From Denitromonas ohlonensis (lineage in GTDB: Bacteria > Pseudomonadota > Gammaproteobacteria > Burkholderiales > Rhodocyclaceae), in contig NZ_VMNI01000007.1 of assembly GCF_007625205.1 (NCBI RefSeq), positions 486,553 through 550,552 of the forward strand: a DNA stretch of 64,000 bases, written 5' to 3'. Shown here piece after piece: positions 41,098 through 50,264 of the stretch. The position numbers were made by a program, and so were the translations under genes. Position 1 is the stretch's first letter. Each line of letters begins with the position of its first letter. The notes beneath the pieces are model-generated. The model searched no databases. It saw only the letters and a list, made by a program, of their open reading frames with translations, and was not told the origin of the DNA.

Positions 41098-42369
41098 ATG
41101 AAACTTGAGACCTTGGCTGTCCATGGCGGCTATTCACCTGACCCGACAACCAACGCGGTGGCGGTGCCGATCTATCAGACCACGTCATACGCATTCAACG
41201 ATACGCAGCATGGTGCCGACCTGTTCGACCTCAAGGTCGAGGGCAATATCTACACCCGCATCATGAATCCGACGCAGTCGGTGCTAGAGGCGCGGGTGGC
41301 GGCCATGGAAGGCGGCATTGCTGGCTTGGCGCTGGCGTCCGGCATGGCCGCAATTACTTACGCGATCCAGACCATCACCGAAGCGGGCGACAACATCGTT
41401 TCGGCATCGACGCTCTATGGCGGCACCTATAACCTCTTCGCACACACCCTGCCCCAGATGGGCATCAACGTTCGCTTTGCCGACTATCGGAATCCCGAGC
41501 AGTTCGAGAGTCTGATCGACGAACGGACCAAGGCCATTTTTTGCGAATCGGTCGGCAATCCGCTGGGCAACATCACCGACTTCGAGCGCCTGGTAGAAAT
41601 TGCCCACCGAAACGGCATCCCCGTCATCGTCGACAACACCGTACCGACCCCTTACCTGTGCCGGCCAATCGAACATGGTGCCGACATTGTTGTGCACTCG
41701 CTCACCAAATACCTTGGCGGCCACGGCACCTCCATTGGCGGCATGATTGTTGATTCGGGCAAGTTTCCCTGGGCCGAGCACAAAACACGCTTCAAGCGTC
41801 TGAACGAGCCCGACCCGTCGTATCACGGCGTGGTCTACACCGAAGCACTTGGTGCGGCGGCGTTCATTGCGCGGGCACGCGTCGTGCCCCTGCGCAACAT
41901 GGGCGCGGCGATCAGTCCGTTCAATGCTTTCCTGATTCTGCAAGGCATCGAAACGGTCGCGCTACGCATGGATCGGATCTGCGAAAACACGGTACGTGTT
42001 GCCGAGTTCCTGCAAGGCCATGACAAGGTCGAGTGGGTGAACTACGCGGGTTTGCCCAACCACAAAGACTTCGGTCTGGTCGAAAAATACATGGGCGGCC
42101 GCGCATCGGGCATCTTGTCGTTCGGCGTCAAAGGCGGCCTGGCGGCCGGCGGCCGTTTCCAGGATGCCCTCAAGCTGGTGACCCGCTTGGTTAACATCGG
42201 CGATGCAAAATCACTCGCCTGCCATCCTGCCAGCACGACGCATCGTCAGCTCTCGGCAGCCGAGCTCGAAAAGGCAGGCGTTTCGGAAGACATGGTGCGC
42301 TTGTCGATCGGCATCGAGCATATCGACGATATTCTTGCGGATCTGGCGCAAGCGCTCGAGGCGGTTTAA
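41098..42369 (+). CDS. metY: O-acetylhomoserine sulfhydrylase MetY
   Basis: A 423-residue PLP enzyme of the Cys/Met metabolism family. It starts [32 protein letters not shown]; the PLP lysine is K204 in [15 protein letters not shown]. Further markers are [22 protein letters not shown] and the C-terminal [13 protein letters not shown] and [13 protein letters not shown]. It makes homocysteine from O-acetylhomoserine and sulfide in direct-sulfhydrylation methionine synthesis. It has its own promoter and a strong terminator shared with the convergent TPR gene. Start ATG 41098 with GAGGGG upstream. Confidence 0.93.
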   Translation: MKLETLAVHGGYSPDPTTNAVAVPIYQTTSYAFNDTQHGADLFDLKVEGNIYTRIMNPTQSVLEARVAAMEGGIAGLALASGMAAITYAIQTITEAGDNIVSASTLYGGTYNLFAHTLPQMGINVRFADYRNPEQFESLIDERTKAIFCESVGNPLGNITDFERLVEIAHRNGIPVIVDNTVPTPYLCRPIEHGADIVVHSLTKYLGGHGTSIGGMIVDSGKFPWAEHKTRFKRLNEPDPSYHGVVYTEALGAAAFIARARVVPLRNMGAAISPFNAFLILQGIETVALRMDRICENTVRVAEFLQGHDKVEWVNYAGLPNHKDFGLVEKYMGGRASGILSFGVKGGLAAGGRFQDALKLVTRLVNIGDAKSLACHPASTTHRQLSAAELEKAGVSEDMVRLSIGIEHIDDILADLAQALEAV

Positions 42370-42387
42370 ACCCCTGGGGCAGCAACG

Positions 42388-42415
42388 AAAAACCGGCGTT
42401 CGCGCCGGTTTTTTT
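42388..42415. terminator. Shared terminator between metY and TPR gene
   Basis: Stem AAAAACCGGCG/CGCCGGTTTTT with loop TTCG and further T residues. It lies 18 bases after the metY stop and touches the stop codon of the convergent gene. Confidence 0.88.
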
Positions 42416-43277
42416 ATACGCCGACCCCTTCGAGCAATGTTCTTGCCCGATCCGCGTCAAGATGCGCGATCGCGTCGAGCGGTCGGCACATGGCGGCGGC
42501 AGACATATTCCGCTCGATGGCGACACTCTTTCGGCTGCGGCGATTCATCGACAAGGCGTTGGCGTAGGCAATCCGGATGCTTGGTGAGTCGGGGTCGAGG
42601 ACAATTGCCCGCTCGAAATGCCGCAAGCCCAAGGCTCGGCTGGCGCCGTGGGTCAGACGCCCCACTACGCTACCGACTTTATCTACGACTTCAATATGGT
42701 AACCGCCCAGCGCGGCGTGCGCGGCTGCGTGGTCGGGCTCCAGCGCAATGGCAATCATCAGGCTCTGACGCACTTTGCCGCCCAGCCCCCGCCCCAGCGC
42801 CTTGACCACTGAAATCTGTTGGCTGTAGCGCGCAAGCGCAAGTGCATGGGTGTACCAGACATTCGCCCAGCCCGGATCAATCTGGCTCAGGCGCTCACAG
42901 TGGCTTGCGGTATCGCAGAGCAAGGTAAGTACACGTTCGGGGTCGCTCTCAAGATGCATGGCGTAGGCGATGGCGGCTCTGCCTGCCACGACTGCGCCGA
43001 TGGGGCCAGCCGCCTGGCCTGTGGTCATCGCGGCACAAAAATCACCTGCGTGGTAGTCGCGCCAGGCAGATTGCAGCATCTCGGCCAGATTGTTGGGATC
43101 GGCGTCGGTTGACAAGCCCGGGCCGCAGCGTTCAAGTTGATCAGCCAAGCGCTGCGCGTCGGGAAATGCTTCGCGATCACCGCTGTGCAAAACGGACCAA
43201 TGGGCTTCAAGCGACGAGCCCGTATAGCGATAAACGCGGTCCCCATAGGGGAACGCGCGCCATTCGATCTGCTTCAT
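42414..43277 (-). CDS. TPR-repeat hypothetical protein
   Basis: A 287-residue predicted all-helical protein. Tetratricopeptide-like units appear in the second half: WANVWYTHALALARYSQQ, AIALEPDHAAAHAALGGYH and HFERAIVLDPDSPSIRIAYANAL, each with the expected small/aromatic spacing. No signal peptide is visible, so it is probably cytoplasmic and used for protein-protein contact. The start 43277 has AGGGAGAG upstream; a longer frame exists but looks non-coding. The partner is unknown. It is downstream of phhB on the same strand, about 115 bases away. Confidence 0.65.
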   Translation of the reverse strand: MKQIEWRAFPYGDRVYRYTGSSLEAHWSVLHSGDREAFPDAQRLADQLERCGPGLSTDADPNNLAEMLQSAWRDYHAGDFCAAMTTGQAAGPIGAVVAGRAAIAYAMHLESDPERVLTLLCDTASHCERLSQIDPGWANVWYTHALALARYSQQISVVKALGRGLGGKVRQSLMIAIALEPDHAAAHAALGGYHIEVVDKVGSVVGRLTHGASRALGLRHFERAIVLDPDSPSIRIAYANALSMNRRSRKSVAIERNMSAAAMCRPLDAIAHLDADRARTLLEGVGV

Positions 43278-43392
43278 TTGCTCTCCCTGACGGCCGCTCC
43301 TTTCGGTCTGTTTTTTGTCGGAGCTCCCTGACTTCACGCCGTCTTTTCTGGGAGCTTACCACCAGGACGGCGCGCGTTCATGACGCAGCGCA

Positions 43393-43686
43393 TCACATCG
43401 CAAGATCATTGATGAATCGCGCCATTACCATGTCTTTTTCCGACAAGCCGCCAGCGTCGTGCGTTGTCAGCGTGATATCGACGCGGTTGTAGACGTTTGA
43501 CCAGTCAGGGTGGTGATCCAGACGCTCGGCCATCAGGGCAATCTGGCTCATGAAGCCGAACGCGGCGTTGAAATCCCGAAAACGGAAACTGCGGGAAATC
43601 GCTGTTTTGTCGGGGTTCAGTTGCCAGCCGTCGAGGCTGGCAAGATTTTGTCCTAATACGTTTTCCGTCAAGCGCTTGTTGCTCAT
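43393..43686 (-). CDS. phhB: Pterin-4a-carbinolamine dehydratase
   Basis: A 97-residue PhhB/DCoH protein of normal size. Family markers are [62 protein letters not shown]; the paired His-His-Pro and the later His are the known catalytic residues. It recycles the pterin cofactor after phenylalanine hydroxylation, and may also serve a role in molybdopterin or folate-linked chemistry, because no phenylalanine hydroxylase gene is in the window. The start 43686 has AGGAGG five bases upstream. Confidence 0.92.
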   Translation of the reverse strand: MSNKRLTENVLGQNLASLDGWQLNPDKTAISRSFRFRDFNAAFGFMSQIALMAERLDHHPDWSNVYNRVDITLTTHDAGGLSEKDMVMARFINDLAM

Positions 43687-43911
43687 GCGGCCTCCTGTCA
43701 TCCCGTTGGCCGGTGCGGACATGTTGCGGACCAAGCGAACGAATGCGTGGATTCATCGACGGCTCACGGCGAAGCCTCCGTGCGCATACGCCATTAAGAC
43801 ACGCGGACTATCCGGCGACAAGCCCATCGTCGAAAGCGGTGGCCGCGGATTGCATCATGGGCGTCGCGTCGCTAAGCTTCGCCGCTTCCATCCTGACAAG
43901 GCGATATCCCG

Positions 43912-45108
43912 GTGAAACGCAGCTACGACGCCATCGTGATCGGCGCAGGTGCAGCAGGCATGATGTGCGCCGCGCGCGCTGCCCAGCGTGGCCGCCAAGT
44001 GCTCATCATCGATCACGCCACATCGCTGGCCGAGAAGATTCGAATCTCGGGGGGCGGACGCTGCAACTTTACCAATCGGGTGGTCGGCGCCAGCAATTTC
44101 CTCTCGCAGAATCCGCACTTTTGCCGCTCGGCGTTGGCGCGCTACAGCCCGCAGCATTTTATTGCGCTGGTTGAGCGCTACGGCATTCGCTATCACGAGA
44201 AGACGCTCGGGCAGTTGTTTTGCGATGACAGCAGCCAGCAGATCATCGACCTGCTGGTGCAAGAGTGTACGGACGGACAGGTCGATTGGGCGATGCCGGT
44301 CAAGGTCGATTCCGTCGGTCGTGCCGACAAGAATCGGTTTTTGGTGCGTACCGGTCATGGCGACTTCGACGCCGCAGCCCTGGTCGTGGCCACCGGCGGT
44401 CTCTCGATCCCGAAAATCGGCGCCACCGATCTGGGCTACCGCATCGCGACGCAGTTTGACCTCCCCGTGGTGTCGCCCCGCCCTGCCCTGGTGCCGCTGA
44501 CGCTGGATTCGGAGACGCTGTCGGCACTCGCCCCGCTGGCGGGCGCCGCCTTCGATGTGGTCGCCCGTTGTGGTGATGGCGAATTTCGCGAGCGCGCCTT
44601 GATCACGCATCGCGGCCTCTCCGGCCCGGCAATTTTGCAGATCTCGAGCTACTGGCAATATGTTTGCGCCACCGGACACCCGGCGCCGGTTCGCCTCGAT
44701 CTGCTCCCCGATGACGACGCCGTTGATTGGCTCGCCGAGCACGGCGACAGCAACGCACTGCTCGGAAATCTGCTGGGTGAGGTGCTACCCAAGCGTTTTG
44801 CCAAAGCCTGGTGCGAACTGCATGGCTGGGAGCGGCCCCTCAAGCAAATCGGGGCAAAAGAACGCAAGGCGATCGCCGAGGCGCTGGCCAACTGGTCTCT
44901 TGCCCCCTCGGGGACTCAAGGTTTCTCCAAGGCAGAGGTCACGCTAGGCGGCGTCGACACCCGCGCGCTGTCGTCGAAAACCCTGGGCGCACTGACGCAG
45001 CCTGGCCTCTACTTTATTGGTGAAGTGGTCGATGTCACCGGTCACCTTGGGGGGTACAACTTCCAGTGGGCGTGGTCATCGGCCGTTGCCGCAGGCGACG
45101 CGCTCTGA
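43912..45108 (+). CDS. HI0933-family FAD-dependent oxidoreductase
   Basis: A 398-residue flavoprotein of the HI0933/YhiN family. The FAD-binding N-terminus reads DAIVIGAGAAGMMCAARAA. The family-specific SGGGRCNFTN block, a central insertion domain, and the terminal YFIGEVVDVTGHLGGYNFQWAWSSAVAAG are all present. Function is unknown for the whole family; a general redox role is assumed. Start GTG 43912. Its stop is one base from the stop of the convergent DUF3301 gene. Confidence 0.9.
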   Translation: MKRSYDAIVIGAGAAGMMCAARAAQRGRQVLIIDHATSLAEKIRISGGGRCNFTNRVVGASNFLSQNPHFCRSALARYSPQHFIALVERYGIRYHEKTLGQLFCDDSSQQIIDLLVQECTDGQVDWAMPVKVDSVGRADKNRFLVRTGHGDFDAAALVVATGGLSIPKIGATDLGYRIATQFDLPVVSPRPALVPLTLDSETLSALAPLAGAAFDVVARCGDGEFRERALITHRGLSGPAILQISSYWQYVCATGHPAPVRLDLLPDDDAVDWLAEHGDSNALLGNLLGEVLPKRFAKAWCELHGWERPLKQIGAKERKAIAEALANWSLAPSGTQGFSKAEVTLGGVDTRALSSKTLGALTQPGLYFIGEVVDVTGHLGGYNFQWAWSSAVAAGDAL

Positions 45109-45109
45109 A

Positions 45110-45433
45110 TTACTTGATCGCTTCGAGCACGCCCGCCATCTGCACCATTTCCACGTAGCGGCCAAGCATGACCACCGAGCCCGGGCGACGATTGTCGCCG
45201 GTGTCCGAGAACTCGAATCGATACACCCGCCTCAGTACCATCTGCCCGTTTGCGTTACGCGCAAAGCGTGTACGCTCGGTGGCGACGGTTTCATCCAGAA
45301 ACTGAAAGCCTCGCAGTGAACACGCGGAGCGGGCGGACGTCAGCGCGGTCTCGCGTGCCTTTAGCGAATCCATCCAGTACCAGGCGACGCCACCCAATGC
45401 CAACAGCGGCAGAATGTCCCAAAGGGTGATCAT
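45110..45433 (-). CDS. DUF3301-type small membrane protein
   Basis: A 107-residue protein resembling DUF3301. It has one N-terminal membrane helix (about 3-21, LWDILPLLALGGVAWYW) followed by ALTSARSACSLRGFQFLDETVA and LRRVYRFEFSDTGDNRRPGSVVMLGRYVEMVQM. The short domain faces either cytoplasm or periplasm; function is unknown. It is divergent from the gcvR-like gene with 72 bases between. Confidence 0.75.
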   Translation of the reverse strand: MITLWDILPLLALGGVAWYWMDSLKARETALTSARSACSLRGFQFLDETVATERTRFARNANGQMVLRRVYRFEFSDTGDNRRPGSVVMLGRYVEMVQMAGVLEAIK

Positions 45434-45505
45434 TGCGCCCCCGCCGACAGCCGCGGCCGGCTTTCGCCTACAATCGACACATCATTTCGACAGGAGTGTT
45501 GCCTC

Positions 45506-46027
45506 ATGCGTAACCTTGTTCTGACCGCTATCGGCGATGATCGCCCGGGTCTGGTTGAAGCCCTGTCCACCACCATCAGCGAGGCCGGCGGCAATTGGCT
45601 GGAATCATCGATGGCGCAACTTGCGGGCAAGTTTGCCGGAATTTTGCGTGTCACGGTCCCGGAAGACGCGGCCGATGGTTTGATTGCCGCGCTCACCGGC
45701 ATGACCGCGCTCAAGGTCACGGTCACCAGTGCCACAGACACCCCCGCCGCTGAAACCGCGCGTCGTTTGCATCTGACCCTGGTTGGCCAGGATCGTCTTG
45801 GCATCGTACGCGAGGTGTCGCAAGTGCTCTTGCGACACGCCGTCAACGTTGAGGAGCTCAGCACGCTCACCTCGAGTGCGCCCATGTCGGGCGAGACCAT
45901 GTTCCACGCCAAGGCGAGTCTGCAAGGCGGGCAGGATCTGGATGCCGCGGCATTGCAGTCGGACCTCGAAGCGTTGTCGAATGATTTGATCGTGGACATC
46001 ACACTCGACGAAGTCGTCTGGGTCTGA
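45506..46027 (+). CDS. GcvR-like ACT-domain protein
   Basis: A 173-residue protein with two ACT domains (about 3-75 and 88-170), the layout of GcvR. Markers are NLVLTAIGDDRPGLVEALSTTISEAGGNWLESSMAQLAGKFAGILRV in the first domain, and HLTLVGQDRLGIVREVSQVLLRHAVNVEELST in the second. GcvR in E. coli binds glycine and blocks GcvA. A GcvA-like LysR is present far away at 1885, but there is no evidence that they pair. Start ATG 45506 with AGGAG upstream. Confidence 0.85.
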   Translation: MRNLVLTAIGDDRPGLVEALSTTISEAGGNWLESSMAQLAGKFAGILRVTVPEDAADGLIAALTGMTALKVTVTSATDTPAAETARRLHLTLVGQDRLGIVREVSQVLLRHAVNVEELSTLTSSAPMSGETMFHAKASLQGGQDLDAAALQSDLEALSNDLIVDITLDEVVWV

Positions 46028-46075
46028 ATCTCGGCGCGGGGCCCGGACCAACGCGGCCCGGGCATTGGCTTTGGC

Positions 46076-46438
46076 TCATAGCTGGGTGTATTTATCGGCC
46101 CGGCCATGCGCCTTGTCGACCGGATAGCGCGACTCATTGATGGCCAGTTTGCGCTGCGCCGCATCGGCGAGATCGACCTCCAGCACGTCGGCGAGGCGCA
46201 CCAGATACAGCAGCACATCCGCCAGTTCGAGCGCAACCTCCGCGCGATCAGCCGCCGGCAACGCCGCCGACGCTTCCGCGGTTCGCCACTGAAAATGCTC
46301 CACCACCTCCGCAGCCTCACCGATCAAGGCCATGGCGAGGTTTTTGGGTGTGTGAAACTGCCCCCAGTCGCGGGCCTCGGCAAAAGCACGAAGCGCGTCA
46401 CGCAAGGCCAGTAGATCGCTGTGTTGAGCGGCGGCCAT
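46076..46438 (-). CDS. MazG-like nucleotide pyrophosphohydrolase
   Basis: A 120-residue all-alpha NTP-PPase of the MazG/dCTPase (DCTPP1/RS21-C6-like) group. Metal-binding motifs are EAAEVVEHFQW and EVALELADVLLYLVRLAD, the typical E-x-x-E and E-x-x-D pairs. DAAQRKLAINESRYPVDKAHGRADKY is characteristic of the small housecleaning class. It would hydrolyse non-canonical or excess dNTPs such as dCTP analogues. It lies ten bases after rlmJ on the same strand and is probably co-transcribed. Confidence 0.88.
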   Translation of the reverse strand: MAAAQHSDLLALRDALRAFAEARDWGQFHTPKNLAMALIGEAAEVVEHFQWRTAEASAALPAADRAEVALELADVLLYLVRLADVLEVDLADAAQRKLAINESRYPVDKAHGRADKYTQL

Positions 46439-46447
46439 GTGATCTCC

Positions 46448-47299
46448 TCAGGTGCTGTGACTATCAAGCTGATACCGGGCAGGCGCGCCGGCACCCATGT
46501 GCTGACACAACCACGGCAAGGCTTCTGCTAATTGCTCAGCCAGTGTCCACGGTGGATTCAGAACAAACATACCGCTGCCGGTCATGCCCAGGCCATCGGC
46601 GGCGGGCGGTGCGACTTCAAGCGTCGCGTGCAGCCAGCTTTGTGTCGAGGCGCCCAGTTTGAGCAATTTCTTTGGCAGGCGGCGAGATTCGGGACGCCCG
46701 ATAATCGGGTACCAGACCAGGAAGCACCCGGTTGGAAAGCGCTTGAGGCCGTCCTCCAGCGTCGCGATCAGCGTGTCGTAGTCCTGTTTGACTTCATAGG
46801 GCGGGTCGATCAGCACCACCGCTCGGCGCGTTGGCGGCGGCAGCAAGGCCTTGAGCGCGGCAAAGCCATCCGTCTTCTTTACCTGCGCCCGCCGGCCGAC
46901 ATGTGCAAAGTGCTTGTCAAGGGCGTCGAAGTCGGTCGGATGGAGTTCAAACAAGCGCAAACGATCGGTGTCGCGCAGCAGGCGTTGGGCAATGTCCGGC
47001 GAGCCTGGATAACTCGTCGGCAAACCGGTTTTGCCGAGGCATCCCACGGACTCAAGAAAACGCTGTACCGACTTCGGCCGCGGTTTGATCCCGGCAATTT
47101 TTCCAATACCGGTTTCAAACTCGCCCGTGCGCGCGGCAGGACCCTGGTCGAGCCGATAACTGCCGGGTCCGGCGTGGGTGTCGATGTACCAGTATGGTGC
47201 GGGTTTCTGGTTGAAGTAATCCAGCGTCAGCACCAGGGTCAAGTGCTTTAAGACGTCGGCATGATTGCCCGCATGGTACGCATGGCGATAACTGAGCAT
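46448..47299 (-). CDS. rlmJ: 23S rRNA (adenine-2030-N6)-methyltransferase RlmJ
   Basis: A 283-residue RlmJ; E. coli RlmJ is 280. The N-terminus MLSYRHAYHAGNHADVLKH is diagnostic. YIDTHAGPGSY supplies the SAM-binding motif, and VVLIDPPYEVKQDY carries the D-P-P-Y catalytic motif for N6-adenine methylation. It modifies A2030 of 23S rRNA before ribosome assembly is complete. ATG 47299 was chosen by family conservation; upstream in-frame codons are not conserved. It is divergent from the carbonic-anhydrase gene. Confidence 0.95.
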   Translation of the reverse strand: MLSYRHAYHAGNHADVLKHLTLVLTLDYFNQKPAPYWYIDTHAGPGSYRLDQGPAARTGEFETGIGKIAGIKPRPKSVQRFLESVGCLGKTGLPTSYPGSPDIAQRLLRDTDRLRLFELHPTDFDALDKHFAHVGRRAQVKKTDGFAALKALLPPPTRRAVVLIDPPYEVKQDYDTLIATLEDGLKRFPTGCFLVWYPIIGRPESRRLPKKLLKLGASTQSWLHATLEVAPPAADGLGMTGSGMFVLNPPWTLAEQLAEALPWLCQHMGAGAPARYQLDSHST

Positions 47300-47394
47300 T
47301 GGCGCGCGATTCGCAAAAACCGGATGAGCCGGCATGCTATCACCGACACTGTCCAATCGCCTCTCAATGCCGCGTTTCAAACGGATTTTTCAGT

Positions 47395-47422
47395 TTGCAG
47401 TGCAGCATATGCTTGATATGAT
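47395..47422 (+). promoter_or_regulatory. Sigma70-type promoter of gamma carbonic anhydrase gene
   Basis: TTGCAG (47395-47400) and TATGAT (47417-47422) with a 16-base spacer. The transcript start should be near 47429, about 60 bases before the start codon. Confidence 0.5.
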
Positions 47423-47489
47423 TGCCGTTTTTCTGACCGCCGAAAACCGGTCAACAGGCGCGCAGACGCCCGAGCAGAGAGGACGAAAA

Positions 47490-48041
47490 ATGGCGATTTA
47501 CGCACTGGATGATCGAATCCCGACCCTGGCTGCCGGCAGCTGGGTGGCCGACAATGCAACCGTGCTGGGTCGGGTCGTACTCGGCCGAAATGTCAGCATC
47601 TGGTACAACTCGGTGCTGCGCGGTGACAACGACCCCATCACCATCGGCGACAACTCCAATGTGCAGGATGGCTCGGTGCTGCATACCGACGACGGTGTGC
47701 CGCTGACCATCGGTGCCAATGTCACCATTGGCCACATGGCGATGTTGCATGGCTGTGAGATCGGGGACGGATCGTTGATCGGCATTAACGCCATCGTTCT
47801 CAATGGCGCCAAGATTGGTCGCGGTTGCCTGATTGGCGCCAACGCCCTGATCCCAGAAGGGCGCGAGATTCCGGATTATTCGCTGGTCGTTGGCTCGCCC
47901 GGGCGCATCATCCGCAGCCTCACCGAAGAAGAAGTGGCCGGATTGGTCGCCAGCGCGGAAAACTATGTACGCCACCTGTCCGAACACGCCAATGGCCTGC
48001 GCCGCATCGATACACCTTCCGCGGCCGGCCACGTTGCCTAA
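47490..48041 (+). CDS. Gamma-class carbonic anhydrase family protein (YrdA-like)
   Basis: A 183-residue left-handed beta-helix protein. Hexapeptide repeats run through LGRVVLGRNVSIWYNSVLRGDNDPITIGDNSNVQDGSVLHTDDGVPLTIGANVTIGHMAMLHGC. The three zinc-type histidines H65, H82 and H87 match gamma carbonic anhydrases. Many YrdA-type homologues have weak or no measured activity, so CO2 hydration is possible but not certain. The protein should be a trimer with the metal at subunit interfaces. Start ATG 47490 with AGAGAGGA upstream. Confidence 0.9.
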   Translation: MAIYALDDRIPTLAAGSWVADNATVLGRVVLGRNVSIWYNSVLRGDNDPITIGDNSNVQDGSVLHTDDGVPLTIGANVTIGHMAMLHGCEIGDGSLIGINAIVLNGAKIGRGCLIGANALIPEGREIPDYSLVVGSPGRIIRSLTEEEVAGLVASAENYVRHLSEHANGLRRIDTPSAAGHVA

Positions 48042-48102
48042 GGCGCCCGGGTTTAATCCAAGTCAAACCATCGGTTTTTGATTGCCTTTAAGGTTCAGGC
48101 GT

Positions 48103-48123
48103 CGGATGTCTCCGCGACATCCG
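48103..48123. other. Strong stem-loop after carbonic anhydrase gene
   Basis: CGGATGTC/GACATCCG with a five-base loop. No T-run follows directly; a T-run occurs 18 bases later (48142-48148). It may be part of a composite terminator or protect the 3' end of the mRNA. Confidence 0.45.
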
Positions 48124-48148
48124 CACTCCTCCAGGTAAGGGTTTTTTT

Positions 48149-48178
48149 AGCGCGCAGCGAAGTCTGCGCGCTTTTTTA
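48149..48178 (+). terminator. Terminator between carbonic anhydrase and EamA genes
   Basis: AGCGCGCAG/CTGCGCGCT stem with a six-base loop, followed by a T-run (48172-48177). A T-run on the other side (48142-48148 precedes the stem as TTTTTTT) is not complementary to A on this strand, so it mainly serves plus-strand transcripts. It reaches into the EamA stop codon. Confidence 0.8.
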
Positions 48179-49057
48179 TTGGGCCGTCGAGCGAGGCACC
48201 GGCTGACCATAGCGCGCCAGCACAATAACCGCGGCGAGAATCACCATGCCGCCAACGACCTGAATACTGCTGATTTGCTCGCCCAGAAAAACCGCAGCCA
48301 GAACGGTGGTCACCACCGGTTCGAGCGTTGAGAGCGTAGCGGTATCCGCAGCGCCCAGACGCTGGATGCCGATGAACAGGCACACCATGGCAACCACAGT
48401 TGAAACACAGGCGATCGCCAGAATGGCCGCCCAACCCGACGTGCTCTGGGGAAGCTGCGGGCCATTGAAGGCCGCCATGACACAGAGCACCACCGCGGCC
48501 GAACTCATGACCACAGTGCTCGCCGCGACGGGGTCTTCCTGGCGCATCACGCGGTTTGCGGTCAGCAGATAGGCCGAATAGATCAGCGCTGCCGCTACGC
48601 CCAGCGCGATGCCCATGGGCTGCCCCGACACATCGGCGCCAATGACCAGGGCTGTCCCCACCAGCGCCGCAAGCACTGCCACTATCCGAACCTGCGTCAG
48701 CGCCTGTCCGAAAAAGACCGCGCTGAGTACGGTCACGATAAATGGATGCAGGTAGAGCAACAGCGCCACCAGGGCCGCGGACGCGAACTCGAGCGCTGAG
48801 AAAAAGCTGAAGGACTGTCCAACATAGCCGATGCCGCCCATGGCAGCGAGCAAGCCCAGGTTGAGCCCCCGCGGCCACACCCGGCGCTGCACGACAACCA
48901 GCGCAATCATGATCACGGCCGCGATCGAAAAGCGCAGGAGCAAGAGCGTCGCCACGTCCACGCCATCGAGGTAGGCGTACTTGGCGAAAATTGCCATGGC
49001 GCCGAAGCAAGTGGCCGACAGCGCCACGTAAAGGGCGCCCGCGCGATGAGGCGTCAT
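48176..49057 (-). CDS. EamA-family (DMT) transporter
   Basis: A 293-residue drug/metabolite transporter with about ten membrane helices and two EamA halves. Markers are LYVALSATCFGAMAIFAKYAY in helix 1, LLLYLHPFIVTVLSAVFFGQ in the first half, and the repeated LEPVVTTVLAAVFLGEQIS in the second. It likely exports small metabolites or amino acids across the inner membrane; the substrate is unknown. The start 49057 has GGAAG five bases upstream; ATG 49069 adds four residues. Confidence 0.88.
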   Translation of the reverse strand: MTPHRAGALYVALSATCFGAMAIFAKYAYLDGVDVATLLLLRFSIAAVIMIALVVVQRRVWPRGLNLGLLAAMGGIGYVGQSFSFFSALEFASAALVALLLYLHPFIVTVLSAVFFGQALTQVRIVAVLAALVGTALVIGADVSGQPMGIALGVAAALIYSAYLLTANRVMRQEDPVAASTVVMSSAAVVLCVMAAFNGPQLPQSTSGWAAILAIACVSTVVAMVCLFIGIQRLGAADTATLSTLEPVVTTVLAAVFLGEQISSIQVVGGMVILAAVIVLARYGQPVPRSTAQ

Positions 49058-49216
49058 GGGTTCTTCCATTGAGGTCAGGGCGCTGAATGATCCCGCGCCA
49101 CCACACGGACGTCAATCGGTGTCCATGGGCTTGATTCACAATCGATTACACCCCCGCCCTGCCACTGCGCGCCCGCTTCCGGTATAAGGTGCCTACCCCT
49201 TACGGACGAGACTCTC

Positions 49217-49927
49217 ATGACACGACCTGCTGCATGGATGCGCGCTGCCATGGCGCTGATCGCAATCGTCAGTCTGAACGCCCAGGCTGCCGAGCCGCTG
49301 CCGACGGTCGAGCTCTCGGCACAAGGCACGGCAACTGCCGCTAACGACCTTGCACGTGCCGATGCCTATTTCGAAGCCAGTGCCGATGATCCCGCTGCGG
49401 TCGCGCAAAAGGTGAATCAGGTCATGGCGGCGGCGCTGAAAACGGCCAAGCCCTACACCACGGTATCGGTCAAAACCGCGGGCACCTCGACCTGGCCGAT
49501 CTACAGCAACGCCAGTGCAAGCAGCGCCGGCAAAGGCGGCCAGACCATCATCGGCTGGCGAATGCGCAGCAACCTGAGCCTCGAGAGCACCGACATCCCC
49601 GCACTGTCGCGCCTGATGGGCGAACTGCAAGCCACACTGGCCATCGGCAGTTTGCAGCTGATGCCCGCCCCCGCCACGGTGCTTGCGGCCAATGATGCCG
49701 CGACCCGGGATGCGCTCAAGGCGTTTGAAGCGCGCGCCAAGCTGGTCACTGACACCCTCGGTCGAAAGTACCGCCTCAAGTCACTGAATATCAACGATCA
49801 CGGCGGCCCTGCCCCGGTGTATCGAGGCCGGGCCATGGCCTCGATGGCCGCCGCGCCCGCCCCTATTGAAGCCGGAGACAGCACCATCACGGTGCAAGTC
49901 AACGGCACCATTGAACTCATCGACTAA
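49217..49927 (+). CDS. SIMPL-domain (DUF541) periplasmic protein
   Basis: A 236-residue protein with a signal peptide (about 1-24, ending AQAAEP) and a SIMPL/DUF541 domain. The family pattern includes VELSAQGTATAANDLARADAYFEASADDPAAVAQKVNQVMAAAL, YTTVSVKTAG, then a late GDSTITVQVNGTIELID. The family has periplasmic members with undefined roles in oxidative stress and signalling. It is followed eight bases later by the MliC-like gene, so the two may form an operon with dtd. Start ATG 49217 near ACGAGA. Confidence 0.85.
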   Translation: MTRPAAWMRAAMALIAIVSLNAQAAEPLPTVELSAQGTATAANDLARADAYFEASADDPAAVAQKVNQVMAAALKTAKPYTTVSVKTAGTSTWPIYSNASASSAGKGGQTIIGWRMRSNLSLESTDIPALSRLMGELQATLAIGSLQLMPAPATVLAANDAATRDALKAFEARAKLVTDTLGRKYRLKSLNINDHGGPAPVYRGRAMASMAAAPAPIEAGDSTITVQVNGTIELID

Positions 49928-49934
49928 GCCTGAC

Positions 49935-50264
49935 ATGTCCTTCTCCATGCCACGAATTGCACTACTTCTTGTTGGGGTACTTACCCTCGGTTCCACCGCG
50001 GCCGGCATTGCTGGCTATGCCGACCTGGCAAACGCCGAGCGTCAGGCGCGTTTTGTCTGCCACGACGGTGAGCGTTTTTCGGTGGCCATTCATGACGACC
50101 ACGTGCGCTTCCGCTCGGGGACCGGAATCTTCACGCTAATGCGAACCAGCGAGGGCGATTTTCAGAACCCCGATATCGCCCTGAGCATTCATCACGACCG
50201 CAGCCAACTCCGCCGCGCCGGCGAGGCAATCAAGACCTGTCAGCAGTCGCAAAACGCGGTGTGA
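49935..50264 (+). CDS. Small exported protein, possibly MliC-like lysozyme inhibitor
   Basis: A 109-residue protein with an N-terminal signal segment (about 5-28). The mature part has FVCHDGERFSVAIHDDHVRFRSGTGIFTLMR and a second cysteine near the end (IKTC), compatible with the MliC fold and its single disulfide, but the match is loose. If correct, it would protect peptidoglycan from c-type lysozyme in the periplasm. Its stop codon overlaps the start of dtd as GTGA, so the two are coupled. ATG 49947 is an alternative start. Confidence 0.5.
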   Translation: MSFSMPRIALLLVGVLTLGSTAAGIAGYADLANAERQARFVCHDGERFSVAIHDDHVRFRSGTGIFTLMRTSEGDFQNPDIALSIHHDRSQLRRAGEAIKTCQQSQNAV